Below are positions 6,270 to 11,261 of a stretch of DNA of 11,261 nt, in pieces. The notes beneath the pieces are model-generated. The model did not search any database. It was not told the DNA's origin and was given only the letters and a program-made list of their open reading frames with translations. The position numbers and the translations under genes are program-made. Within the stretch, counting starts at the first letter, position 1. The number at the start of each line of letters is the position of its first letter. The stretch lies in contig DHOB01000043.1 in the NCBI GenBank assembly GCA_002409675.1, forward strand, positions 2,094 to 13,354, given 5' to 3'. The DNA comes from Ruminococcaceae bacterium UBA5401 (GTDB lineage: Bacteria > Bacillota > Clostridia > Oscillospirales > Acutalibacteraceae).

Positions 6270-7349
6270 CTAATCCAGATAACCTTTGGCGCACAGAAGC
6301 TCCGCCATCAGGACTCCGCCGCCCGCCGCTCCGCGGAGCGTATTGTGGGAAAGGGACACGAATTTGACGTCGTACTGGCTGTCCGGGCGCAGCCTTCCGA
6401 TGGAGACGGCCATGCCATTTTCCAGATTGCGGTCCAGCCGGGTCTGGGGGCGGTCCTCCTCGCGGAAATAGTGCAGGAACTGCCGGGGCGCGCTCGGCAG
6501 GCGCAGCCTCTGCGGCTCGCCGCTGAAGTTTTCCCACCTGGCAATAATCTCCTCGAGCGGAATCTTCTTCTCAAAAGAGACGAAGACCGCCGCCATGTGG
6601 CCGTCGGAAACGGGGACGCGCAGGCACTGGGTGGTGATGTCCGGTTTTGTCGCGTTGACAATCACGCCGTTTTCCACGTGCCCCCACACCTTCATGGGCT
6701 CGTTTTCCGATTTTCCCTCTTCGCCGCCGATATAGGGAATCACGTTGTCGACCATCTCCGGCCAGACCTTAAACGTCTTGCCCGCGCCGGAGAGTGCCTG
6801 ATAGGTGCAGGCGAGCACTTTCGTGACGTTCAGGTCCAGCAGCGGCGTGACGGCGGGGACGTAGCTCTGAATGGAACAGTTGGACTTGACGGCGATAAAG
6901 CCGCGTTTCGTCCCAAGCCTTTTGCGCTGCGTCTCAATCACGGCGGCGTGCTCGGGGTTGATTTCCGGTATGATCATCGGCACGTCCGGCACGCCGCGGT
7001 TTGCGCTGTTGTTTGAGATGACGGGGCATTCGCAGCGGGCGTAGGCTTCCTCCAGCGCTTTTGTTTTCTGCTTCTCCAAGTTGACCGCGCAGAAGACGAA
7101 ATCGACGCTGCCGGCGATTTTTTCGCGGTCCTTTTCTGCATCGAGCACCGTCATATCCTTCATTTTTTCCGGAATTGGGGTGGACATCTTCCAGCGGCCG
7201 GCGAGGGCCTCCTCATAGGTTTTGCCGGCGGAGCGGGAACTTGCCGCCAGCGCGGTCACCGTGAACCACGGGTGCTTCTCCAGCAGCGTGGCAAAGCGCT
7301 GGCCCACCATCCCCGTGGCGCCGATAATGCCGACGCGATATTGCTTCAT
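6270..7349 (-). CDS. asd: Aspartate-semialdehyde dehydrogenase
   Basis: 359 residues. It makes L-aspartate semialdehyde from aspartyl phosphate with NADPH, feeding lysine/diaminopimelate and the threonine/methionine branch. GIIGATGMVGQRF (8-19) is the nucleotide-binding loop. KSNCSIQ carries the catalytic Cys158, and His251 in VSDGHMAAV is the likely acid/base. QALSGAGKT (184-192), PYIGGEEGK (205-213) and HNTLRGAAGG (335-344) are further family motifs. SNCSIQ and the length of about 360 point to the archaeal/fungal-type subfamily rather than the E. coli type. The ATG at 7349 follows AGGAGG (7365-7360) by 10 bases. First gene of asd-dapA-dapB-ACT, expressed from the promoter at 7567-7596 through a structured leader with a terminator-like hairpin, so attenuation is possible. 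Confidence 0.96.
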   Translation of the reverse strand: MKQYRVGIIGATGMVGQRFATLLEKHPWFTVTALAASSRSAGKTYEEALAGRWKMSTPIPEKMKDMTVLDAEKDREKIAGSVDFVFCAVNLEKQKTKALEEAYARCECPVISNNSANRGVPDVPMIIPEINPEHAAVIETQRKRLGTKRGFIAVKSNCSIQSYVPAVTPLLDLNVTKVLACTYQALSGAGKTFKVWPEMVDNVIPYIGGEEGKSENEPMKVWGHVENGVIVNATKPDITTQCLRVPVSDGHMAAVFVSFEKKIPLEEIIARWENFSGEPQRLRLPSAPRQFLHYFREEDRPQTRLDRNLENGMAVSIGRLRPDSQYDVKFVSLSHNTLRGAAGGGVLMAELLCAKGYLD

Positions 7350-7560
7350 CAGCTACAGACCTCCTGTGCTTAATTCTATGGCCGTCTTTGCGGAAAAATA
7401 TCCGCGAAACAAGAAAAAGCCGGTTCATGAACCGATTCGCCGCGGAAAAAGCGGAGCCGGCCCGCCGTTCTTTTCGCGGCGCGCAGCAGCCGGCCCCAGA
7501 CTATTTTCCCGCTGGCGGCAGCCGTTCATGAATCCCGCACCTCTGTTTATGGCATATTTT
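7350..7560 (-). promoter_or_regulatory. Structured 5' leader of the asd-dapA-dapB operon, class unknown
   Basis: About 210 nt separate the expected transcription start from asd. On the minus strand the leader begins with AGAGGTGCG (7544-7536), then TTCATGAA (7533-7526). A GCTG/CAGC stem follows, then a large GC-rich hairpin whose GCCGGC arms lie near 7494 and 7456, with an inner CGCCG/CGGCG stem. After that come a second TTCATGAA (7431-7424) inside a terminator-like hairpin, and a GCGGA/TCCGC stem (7405-7390). The two TTCATGAA copies can pair with each other over 9 bp and so compete with the terminator hairpin. A 34-codon ORF (ATG at 7529, stop at 7425) has AGAGGTG placed correctly before it. 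It is not rich in lysine, threonine or methionine codons and is only weakly supported. No T-box motif is present. The AGAGGTGCG start recalls the lysine riboswitch, but the other conserved strands are missing. Confidence 0.55.
7412..7434 (-). terminator. Terminator-like hairpin inside the asd leader
   Basis: On the minus strand CGGTTCATGAACCG, a perfect palindrome (7434-7421), folds as a 5-bp stem with a CATG loop and is followed by GCTTTTTCTT. The stem is short but the T-run is good. It lies about 60-85 bases before asd, after the operon promoter, as expected for transcription attenuation. Confidence 0.5.
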
Positions 7561-7566
7561 GAAATT

Positions 7567-7596
7567 ATAATAGCATGTGTTGCTATTGCTTGTCAA
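7567..7596 (-). promoter_or_regulatory. Sigma-A promoter of the asd operon
   Basis: On the minus strand, a perfect TTGACA (7596-7591), an 18-nt spacer and TATTAT (7572-7567) preceded by an extended -10 TGC. Transcription should begin near 7560. It interlocks with the plus-strand queA promoter. Confidence 0.8.
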
Positions 7597-7608
7597 TTTA
7601 TTTATAAT
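7580..7608 (+). promoter_or_regulatory. Likely sigma-A promoter of queA-tgt
   Basis: TTGCTA (7580-7585), 17 nt, TATAAT (7603-7608). The -10 is perfect and the -35 matches at four of six positions. It would give a leader of about 33 nt before the queA start at 7648, too short for a preQ1 riboswitch plus an expression platform. Confidence 0.65.
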
Positions 7609-7647
7609 AAACAGGTTGGCATACTTCAGACTATGGGAGATATGAAT

Positions 7648-8694
7648 ATGGGACTCGACCTGCAGAACATGAAAACGAGTGACTTTTCTTACGACCTGCC
7701 TAAAGAACTGATTGCCCAGACGCCGGCGGAGCCGCGGGATTCCTCGCGGCTGATGGTCCTGAACAAAAAGACGGGGGAAATCGCCCACCGGCATTTTTAC
7801 GATATCGTGGATTTCCTGAATCCAGAGGACTGCCTTGTGTTAAACGATTCCCGCGTGCTTCCGGCGCGACTGTACGGCATCAAGGAGGGAACGGGGGCCA
7901 AAGTGGAATTCCTTCTCCTCACGCACCATTCCGGCAATGTCTGGGAAGTCCTGACCGGCCCGGGCCGCCGCGCCAAAAAGGGGACCCGCTTCACCTTCGG
8001 CGGCGGGCTTCTGAAAGCCGAAATTCTCGATGTGACGGAGGACGGGAACCGCATCGCGAAATTCACCTGCGACGGCAATTTCTATGAGATTCTCGACCAG
8101 ATCGGCCAGATGCCGCTGCCGCACTATATCAAGGCCAAGCTCAAGGACAACGAGCGCTACCAGACCGTTTATTCCAGAGAGGTCGGGTCGGCCGCCGCCC
8201 CCACGGCCGGCCTGCACTTTACCAAAGGGCTGCTGGAGAAAATCCGCAGCAAGGGGGTCGGCATGGCGTTCGTGACGCTGCACGTCGGCCTCGGCACCTT
8301 CAGGCCGGTCACGGCGGAGAAAATCACCGACCACAAAATGCACTCCGAACATTATTATATGCCGCAGAAGGCGGCCGACATCATCAACCGCACGCGCGAA
8401 AGGGGCGGCCGGGTCATCTGCGTGGGCACAACAAGCTGCCGGACGCTCGAAACGGTCGCGGCAAAAGAGGGCTGCGTCCGCGAGAGCGCCGGCTGGACGG
8501 ACATCTTCATCTATCCCGGCTTTCCGTTCAAGGCCATGGACGGGCTGATCACCAATTTCCACCTGCCAGAAAGCACGCTGATCATGCTCGTTTCCGCCCT
8601 GGCGGGGTACGACCACATCATGAACGCGTACCGGGTGGCGGTGCGGGAAAAATACCGCTTTTACAGCTTCGGCGACGCCATGCTCATCATTTGA
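7648..8694 (+). CDS. queA: S-adenosylmethionine:tRNA ribosyltransferase-isomerase
   Basis: 348 residues. QueA transfers and rearranges the ribosyl part of S-adenosylmethionine onto preQ1 at tRNA position 34, giving epoxyqueuosine. Family motifs run throughout: YDLPKELIAQTP (15-26), LVLNDSRVLPARL (63-75), SAAAPTAGLHFT (181-192), LHVGLGTFRPV (211-221), MHSEHY (231-236), VGTTSCRTLE (259-268), ITNFHLPESTLIMLVSA (301-317) and the C-terminal YRFYSFGDAMLI. Length is normal. Several in-frame ATGs exist; 7648 is chosen because GGGAG (7635-7639) is eight bases upstream. ATG 7669 would give the common MKTSDF start but has no ribosome site, and the frame further upstream runs into promoter DNA. tgt follows after 19 bases, so the two last steps on tRNA are co-transcribed. 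Confidence 0.96.
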   Translation: MGLDLQNMKTSDFSYDLPKELIAQTPAEPRDSSRLMVLNKKTGEIAHRHFYDIVDFLNPEDCLVLNDSRVLPARLYGIKEGTGAKVEFLLLTHHSGNVWEVLTGPGRRAKKGTRFTFGGGLLKAEILDVTEDGNRIAKFTCDGNFYEILDQIGQMPLPHYIKAKLKDNERYQTVYSREVGSAAAPTAGLHFTKGLLEKIRSKGVGMAFVTLHVGLGTFRPVTAEKITDHKMHSEHYYMPQKAADIINRTRERGGRVICVGTTSCRTLETVAAKEGCVRESAGWTDIFIYPGFPFKAMDGLITNFHLPESTLIMLVSALAGYDHIMNAYRVAVREKYRFYSFGDAMLII

Positions 8695-8713
8695 CGGAAA
8701 GCGCGGGGAAAAT

Positions 8714-9844
8714 ATGTTTCAGCTTATCGGTACGGAGGGCGCGGCGCGGCGCGGAAAGCTCACGACGCCGCACGGAACGGTGCAGACGCCCGCCTTTATG
8801 AACGTGGCGACCTGCGGGGCCATCAAGGGCGCGGTTTCGGCGCTCGACCTCAAGAATCTGAAATGTCAGGTCCAGCTCTGCAACACCTACCACCTGCATC
8901 TGCGGCCGGGGGACGAGACAATCCGCAGACTCGGCGGTCTGCGCCGCTTCACCCGGTGGGACGGCCCCATCTTGACAGACAGCGGCGGCTTCCAGGTCTT
9001 CTCCCTCGCAAAGCTGAGGAACATCACGGAAGAAGGGGTGACGTTCGCCTCGCATATCGACGGGCATAAAATCTTCATGGGGCCGGAGGAGAGCATGCGG
9101 ATTCAGTCCAACCTCGGCTCCACCATCGCGATGGCGTTCGACGAGTGCGTGAAAAATCCCGCGGAATACGATTACGCGCGTGCTTCCTGCGCGCGCACCG
9201 TGCGCTGGCTGAACCGCTCCAAAGCGGAAATGGACCGGCTCAACGCACAGCCGGGCACGCTCAACCCCAGGCAGATGCTGTTCGGAATCAACCAGGGCAG
9301 CACCTACGAGGACCTGCGCATTGACTGCATGCGCCGAATCCGCGAGCTCGATTTGGACGGCTATGCAATCGGCGGCCTTGCGGTTGGGGAAAGCGCCGAA
9401 ACGATGTACCACATCATCGAAACGGTGGAGCCGGAAATGCCGAAGGACAAGCCGCGCTACCTGATGGGTGTCGGGACCCCCGCCAATATTCTGGAATCCG
9501 TCCGGCGCGGCGTGGACCTGTTCGACTGCGTCCTGCCCACGCGCAACGCGCGCCACGGACACGCATTTACCTGGGAGGGCTGCCGCAACCTGTTCAACGC
9601 GAAGTACGCGCTGGACGACCAGCCGCTTGACCCTTCGTGCGGCTGCCCCGTCTGCCGCAATTTCAGCCGCGCCTACATCCACCACCTTTTCAAAAGCCGG
9701 GAGATGCTCGCAATGCGCCTGTGCGTGATGCACAACATCTATTTTTTCAACACGCTTTTCGAGCGCATCCGCTCCGCGCTGGACAGCGGAACTTTCTCCG
9801 AGTTCTTTCGCGGCAGCATCGGCCAAATTGGGCAGAGAATCTGA
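8714..9844 (+). CDS. tgt: tRNA-guanine transglycosylase, bacterial preQ1 type
   Basis: 376 residues. It exchanges guanine 34 of GUN-anticodon tRNAs for preQ1, the step before QueA. Catalytic residues align with Zymomonas Tgt: Asp89 in DSGGFQ (Asp102), Asp143 and Cys145 in FDEC (156, 158), Gln194 (203), Gly221 and Val224 in GGLAVGE (230, 233) and the nucleophile Asp271 in FDCVLPTRN (280). The zinc site is Cys309, Cys311, Cys314 and His340 (318, 320, 323, 349). Retained Cys145 and Val224 favour preQ1 over queuine, consistent with the neighbouring queA. Slightly unusual are LCNTYH, where many bacterial enzymes have GNTYH, and GINQGS for GIVQG. The ATG at 8714 has only a modest GGGG site, suggesting coupling to queA. 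No terminator follows before the yajC promoter. Confidence 0.97.
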   Translation: MFQLIGTEGAARRGKLTTPHGTVQTPAFMNVATCGAIKGAVSALDLKNLKCQVQLCNTYHLHLRPGDETIRRLGGLRRFTRWDGPILTDSGGFQVFSLAKLRNITEEGVTFASHIDGHKIFMGPEESMRIQSNLGSTIAMAFDECVKNPAEYDYARASCARTVRWLNRSKAEMDRLNAQPGTLNPRQMLFGINQGSTYEDLRIDCMRRIRELDLDGYAIGGLAVGESAETMYHIIETVEPEMPKDKPRYLMGVGTPANILESVRRGVDLFDCVLPTRNARHGHAFTWEGCRNLFNAKYALDDQPLDPSCGCPVCRNFSRAYIHHLFKSREMLAMRLCVMHNIYFFNTLFERIRSALDSGTFSEFFRGSIGQIGQRI

Positions 9845-9851
9845 GAAAACC

Positions 9852-9880
9852 TTGCAAGGGCCGCGATTAATTGGTATAAT
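9852..9880 (+). promoter_or_regulatory. Sigma-A promoter of yajC
   Basis: TTGCAA (9852-9857), 17 nt, TATAAT (9875-9880) with an extended -10 (TGG before TATAAT). It lies in the 67-base gap after tgt and allows yajC and the next gene to be expressed apart from queA-tgt. Confidence 0.8.
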
Positions 9881-9911
9881 CAAAGCACGAATAATGGAGG
9901 TGCTGTAATTC

Positions 9912-10241
9912 ATGGGAATTTTTTTGCAAGCCAGCAAGACCGCGGGGACCGCTTCGACGGATATCTGGTCCTCGATTCTGTTCTTTGTCGTCATCATCGG
10001 TATCTTTTATCTTTTTATGATTCTGCCTCAGCAGAAGAAGAAAAAGAAAGAGGATAAGATGCGCAACAGCATTCAGGTGGGCGACAACATCACCACCATC
10101 GGCGGAATCGTGGGCCGCGTCGTCGGGATTAAGAAAGACGAGAACGTCCTGATTCTGGAGACCGGCTCCGACCGCTCGAAGATCAAAATCAAAAAATGGG
10201 CCATTGGCAGTGTGGACACCATCCACGACGACGCGGGATGA
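9912..10241 (+). CDS. yajC: Preprotein translocase subunit YajC
   Basis: 109 residues, the usual YajC size. One membrane helix (about 17-38, ending in YLFMILPQQ) is followed by a lysine cluster (43-47) and a small cytosolic domain with IQVGDNITTIGGIVGRVVGI and VLILETGSDRSKIKIKKWAI, the conserved YajC pattern. YajC associates with SecDF and SecYEG at the inner face of the membrane and is accessory to protein export. The ATG at 9912 follows GGAGG (9896-9900) by 11 bases. Lying next to queA-tgt is a very common arrangement in bacteria; secD and secF are not in this window. Confidence 0.95.
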   Translation: MGIFLQASKTAGTASTDIWSSILFFVVIIGIFYLFMILPQQKKKKKEDKMRNSIQVGDNITTIGGIVGRVVGIKKDENVLILETGSDRSKIKIKKWAIGSVDTIHDDAG

Positions 10242-10313
10242 CCGCGGCCGGATGAATAATTGCGCTCCCTCCCGAATATCTATATGGCGAGAAAGGGAAG
10301 GGGGCGGTTTTCC

Positions 10314-10730
10314 GTGAAAAGTTCCAACGCGGCGTCCGGGCAGAGGACTCTTCTTACGGCCGTCAAGGCGATTGTCGTCGGCTCCGTTTCCGGCGCGGCG
10401 CTGTGCGCCGTCGTGCTGGCGCTGTGCGCGCTCGCATTCGTGTCTTCCTCCAACCTGCCGCACGGCTTCCTTTCGCCGTTTATCCTTGCCGTTTCAGTCC
10501 TGAGCGCCGGCTTTTCAGGCTTTGTGACCGCCCGGATTTCGCGCCGGCGCGGTCTGGTTTACGGCGCGGTGGCGGGGCTGTTCCTGTACCTGCTTTTTCT
10601 TGTTTCCGGGATGGGGCTTTCACAAAACGGGACCATTTCCCAGGAAGCGGAAGTCCGGCTGCTCGTCATGGTGCTCTCCGGCGGAATCGGCGGGTTCCTC
10701 GCCGTGAACGGAAAGGGCAGGCGGAAATAA
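10314..10730 (+). CDS. TIGR04086-type four-helix membrane protein
   Basis: 138 residues from the GTG at 10314, with four hydrophobic helices (about 18-43, 52-74, 79-101, 114-132) and a basic C-terminus (GKGRRK). Helices two to four are Gly/Ala-rich (AGFSGFVTARI, GAVAGLFLYL, SGGIGGFLAV). This fits the TIGR04086/DUF3792 family, which in clostridia typically sits between yajC and the SCIFF gene; its function is unknown. GTG 10314 is preferred because GGGGG (10301-10304 and flanking) lies about eight bases upstream. The in-frame ATG at 10284 and TTG at 10260 lack ribosome sites, though the ATG would add only ten residues. It is probably co-transcribed with yajC. A new promoter for scfA begins five bases after its stop, so a direct link to the peptide system rests on position alone. 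Confidence 0.78.
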   Translation: MKSSNAASGQRTLLTAVKAIVVGSVSGAALCAVVLALCALAFVSSSNLPHGFLSPFILAVSVLSAGFSGFVTARISRRRGLVYGAVAGLFLYLLFLVSGMGLSQNGTISQEAEVRLLVMVLSGGIGGFLAVNGKGRRK

Positions 10731-10734
10731 AATT

Positions 10735-10762
10735 TTGACTCCGGTCTTCTATGTGCTATAAT
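10735..10762 (+). promoter_or_regulatory. Strong promoter of scfA
   Basis: TTGACT (10735-10740), 16 nt, TATAAT (10757-10762) with an extended -10 (TGC before TATAAT). It is nearly consensus, as suits a small abundant peptide gene. Transcription should begin near 10769, about 32 bases before the start codon. Confidence 0.85.
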
Positions 10763-10800
10763 GATTACTGCATCTTCATTGCAGAATGGAGGCTTAAAAA

Positions 10801-10947
10801 TTGAAGCAGATTAAAACGCTGAACGCGGCGAACCTGAAAGAGAGCGCGGTGAGGGGCGGCTGTGGCGAATGCCAGGCGTCCTGCCAGTCAGCCTGCAAGA
10901 CTTCCTGCACCGTCGCCAACCAGAAATGCGAGAACAAAAACAGGTAA
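10801..10947 (+). CDS. scfA: SCIFF ranthipeptide precursor (six-cysteine peptide)
   Basis: A 48-residue peptide read from TTG at 10801, with TGGAGG (10787-10792) eight bases upstream. The leader part is KQIKTLNAANLKESAV. The core holds exactly six cysteines at 21, 24, 28, 32, 36 and 43, spaced C-x2-C-x3-C-x3-C-x3-C-x6-C, within CGECQASCQSACKTSCTV. This is the near-invariant SCIFF signature (six cysteines in forty-five residues) of clostridia. Family knowledge: ScfB, a radical SAM enzyme, joins these cysteines by thioether bonds to non-alpha carbons of other residues, forming a ranthipeptide. Proposed roles include cell-density-linked regulation; the mature product's job here is unknown. The TTG start and small size make it easy to miss. 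There is no ATG in frame before the cysteines. It is followed by the start of its maturase gene after 102 bases. Confidence 0.96.
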   Translation: MKQIKTLNAANLKESAVRGGCGECQASCQSACKTSCTVANQKCENKNR

Positions 10948-11001
10948 GGCCTAAATTTTTTTAACTTCTTGGAAGGGACAGGCTCAGCTTGTCGAGAAAC
11001 A

Positions 11002-11027
11002 GGCAGGCTGTCTGCCCCTATCTTTTT
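11002..11027 (+). terminator. Possible attenuating hairpin between scfA and scfB
   Basis: GGCAG (11002-11006) and CTGCC (11012-11016) form a 5-6 bp stem followed by CCTATCTTTTT. A second stem lies upstream: GACAGG (10977-10982) with CTTGTC (10988-10993). GACAG (10977-10981) could instead pair with CTGTC (11008-11012), opening the second stem. The T-run makes a partial terminator plausible, which would give more peptide than maturase transcript. The stem is short, so support is limited. Confidence 0.4.
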
Positions 11028-11049
11028 ATGTTTGGAGAAACGGGAACCG

Positions 11050-11261
11050 ATGCAGAAAAACGGGAATGCCATCATTCACAAATATACGCTGAACGGCTAC
11101 CATATCGTGCTGGATACCAACAGCGGCGCCGTCCATCTTTTCGGGGAAGCTCCGTTCGCAATGCTGGATTATCTGGACGGCACGGTCCCTGAGGAACCGC
11201 CCGAAGCCATGCGGACCGGCCTGAAGGGCCGCTTCAGCGAAGCGACCCTGCGGGAAGCGTA
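11050..11261 (+). CDS. scfB: SCIFF peptide radical SAM maturase, N-terminal part
   Basis: The frame is open from ATG 11050 to the window end, giving 70 residues. The N-terminus (NAIIHKYTLNGYHIVLDTNSG, about 6-26, then AVHLF) closely matches the opening of thioether-forming SCIFF maturases, whose first domain binds the precursor leader. The CxxxCxxC radical SAM cluster motif and the C-terminal SPASM-type cluster region would lie beyond the window. The assignment rests on this N-terminal pattern and on the position directly after scfA. GGAG (11034-11037) lies 12 bases before the ATG. An ATG at 11028 is in a different frame and is not used. No separate promoter is seen in the 102-base gap, so scfB probably depends on the scfA promoter and readthrough of the hairpin before it. 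Confidence 0.93.
   Translation, partial: MQKNGNAIIHKYTLNGYHIVLDTNSGAVHLFGEAPFAMLDYLDGTVPEEPPEAMRTGLKGRFSEATLREA

Noticed and set aside
7412..7545. Lysine riboswitch or T-box in the asd leader
   Set aside because: AGAGGTGCG resembles the opening of the lysine riboswitch, but I cannot find the AGUA, GCCGAAG or closing strands, and only about 130 nt lie before the terminator. The T-box motif GGGUGG-ACCGCG is absent. Kept only as an unassigned leader.
7609..7647. preQ1 riboswitch upstream of queA
   Set aside because: Only about 33 nt of leader are expected and no pseudoknot-forming C-rich loop with an A-rich tail is visible.
7222..7647. Upstream extension of the queA frame
   Set aside because: It runs through the asd start region, both promoters and the asd leader; similarity to QueA begins only after 7669.
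8687..9997. 436-codon minus-strand ORF opposite tgt and the yajC start
   Set aside because: Shadow frame: tgt on the other strand has all catalytic and zinc residues, and this frame shows no family pattern.
10989..11192. Plus-strand ORF overlapping the start of scfB
   Set aside because: It is in another frame, its sequence has no family pattern, and the frame from 11050 matches SCIFF maturases.

Overview
The window looks like chromosomal DNA from a fairly GC-rich member of the Clostridia, probably Oscillospiraceae/Ruminococcaceae-like. This rests on the queA-tgt-yajC-scfA-scfB gene order, the six-cysteine SCIFF peptide, strong AGGAGG-type ribosome sites and TTGACA/TATAAT promoters. The placement is inferred from gene content; no database search was possible.

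Layout. (1) 1-1303, plus strand: the 3' end of a Cna-B-repeat surface or pilin-like protein with an LPXTG-like sorting signal (APQTG), overlapping a sortase gene by 8 nt. A strong, probably bidirectional terminator at 1364-1396 follows. (2) 1455-3037, minus strand: an XRE-type DNA-binding protein fused to about eight membrane segments, with its own promoter. Downstream lies a decayed ABC transporter in which an ATPase tail runs in frame into a permease tail. (3) 3124-3951, minus: a membrane-anchored metallophosphoesterase. (4) 4059-7596, minus: a lysine/diaminopimelate operon, asd-dapA-dapB plus a free-standing protein with two aspartokinase-like ACT domains. It has a strong promoter, a structured leader of about 210 nt with a terminator-like hairpin, and a very long hairpin at its end. 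(5) 7580-9844, plus: queA-tgt, the last steps that install the queuosine precursor in tRNA. Its likely promoter interlocks with the divergent asd promoter. (6) 9852-11261, plus: yajC, a four-helix membrane protein of the TIGR04086 type, scfA (SCIFF ranthipeptide precursor, TTG start) and the first 70 codons of scfB (radical SAM thioether-forming maturase), which leaves the window.

How the genes work together. Asd, DapA and DapB catalyse consecutive steps from aspartyl phosphate to tetrahydrodipicolinate, and the ACT protein is a candidate lysine/threonine sensor for that pathway. Tgt exchanges guanine 34 for preQ1 and QueA converts preQ1 to epoxyqueuosine. ScfB is known in related bacteria to crosslink ScfA. 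The sortase is placed to anchor the adjacent APQTG protein.

Most noteworthy: the orphan aspartokinase-like regulatory protein, the unassigned asd leader that resembles but does not fit a lysine riboswitch, the interlocked asd/queA promoters, the hairpin between scfA and scfB, and the chimeric ABC remnant. I found no tRNA, rRNA, CRISPR array or intact insertion sequence.
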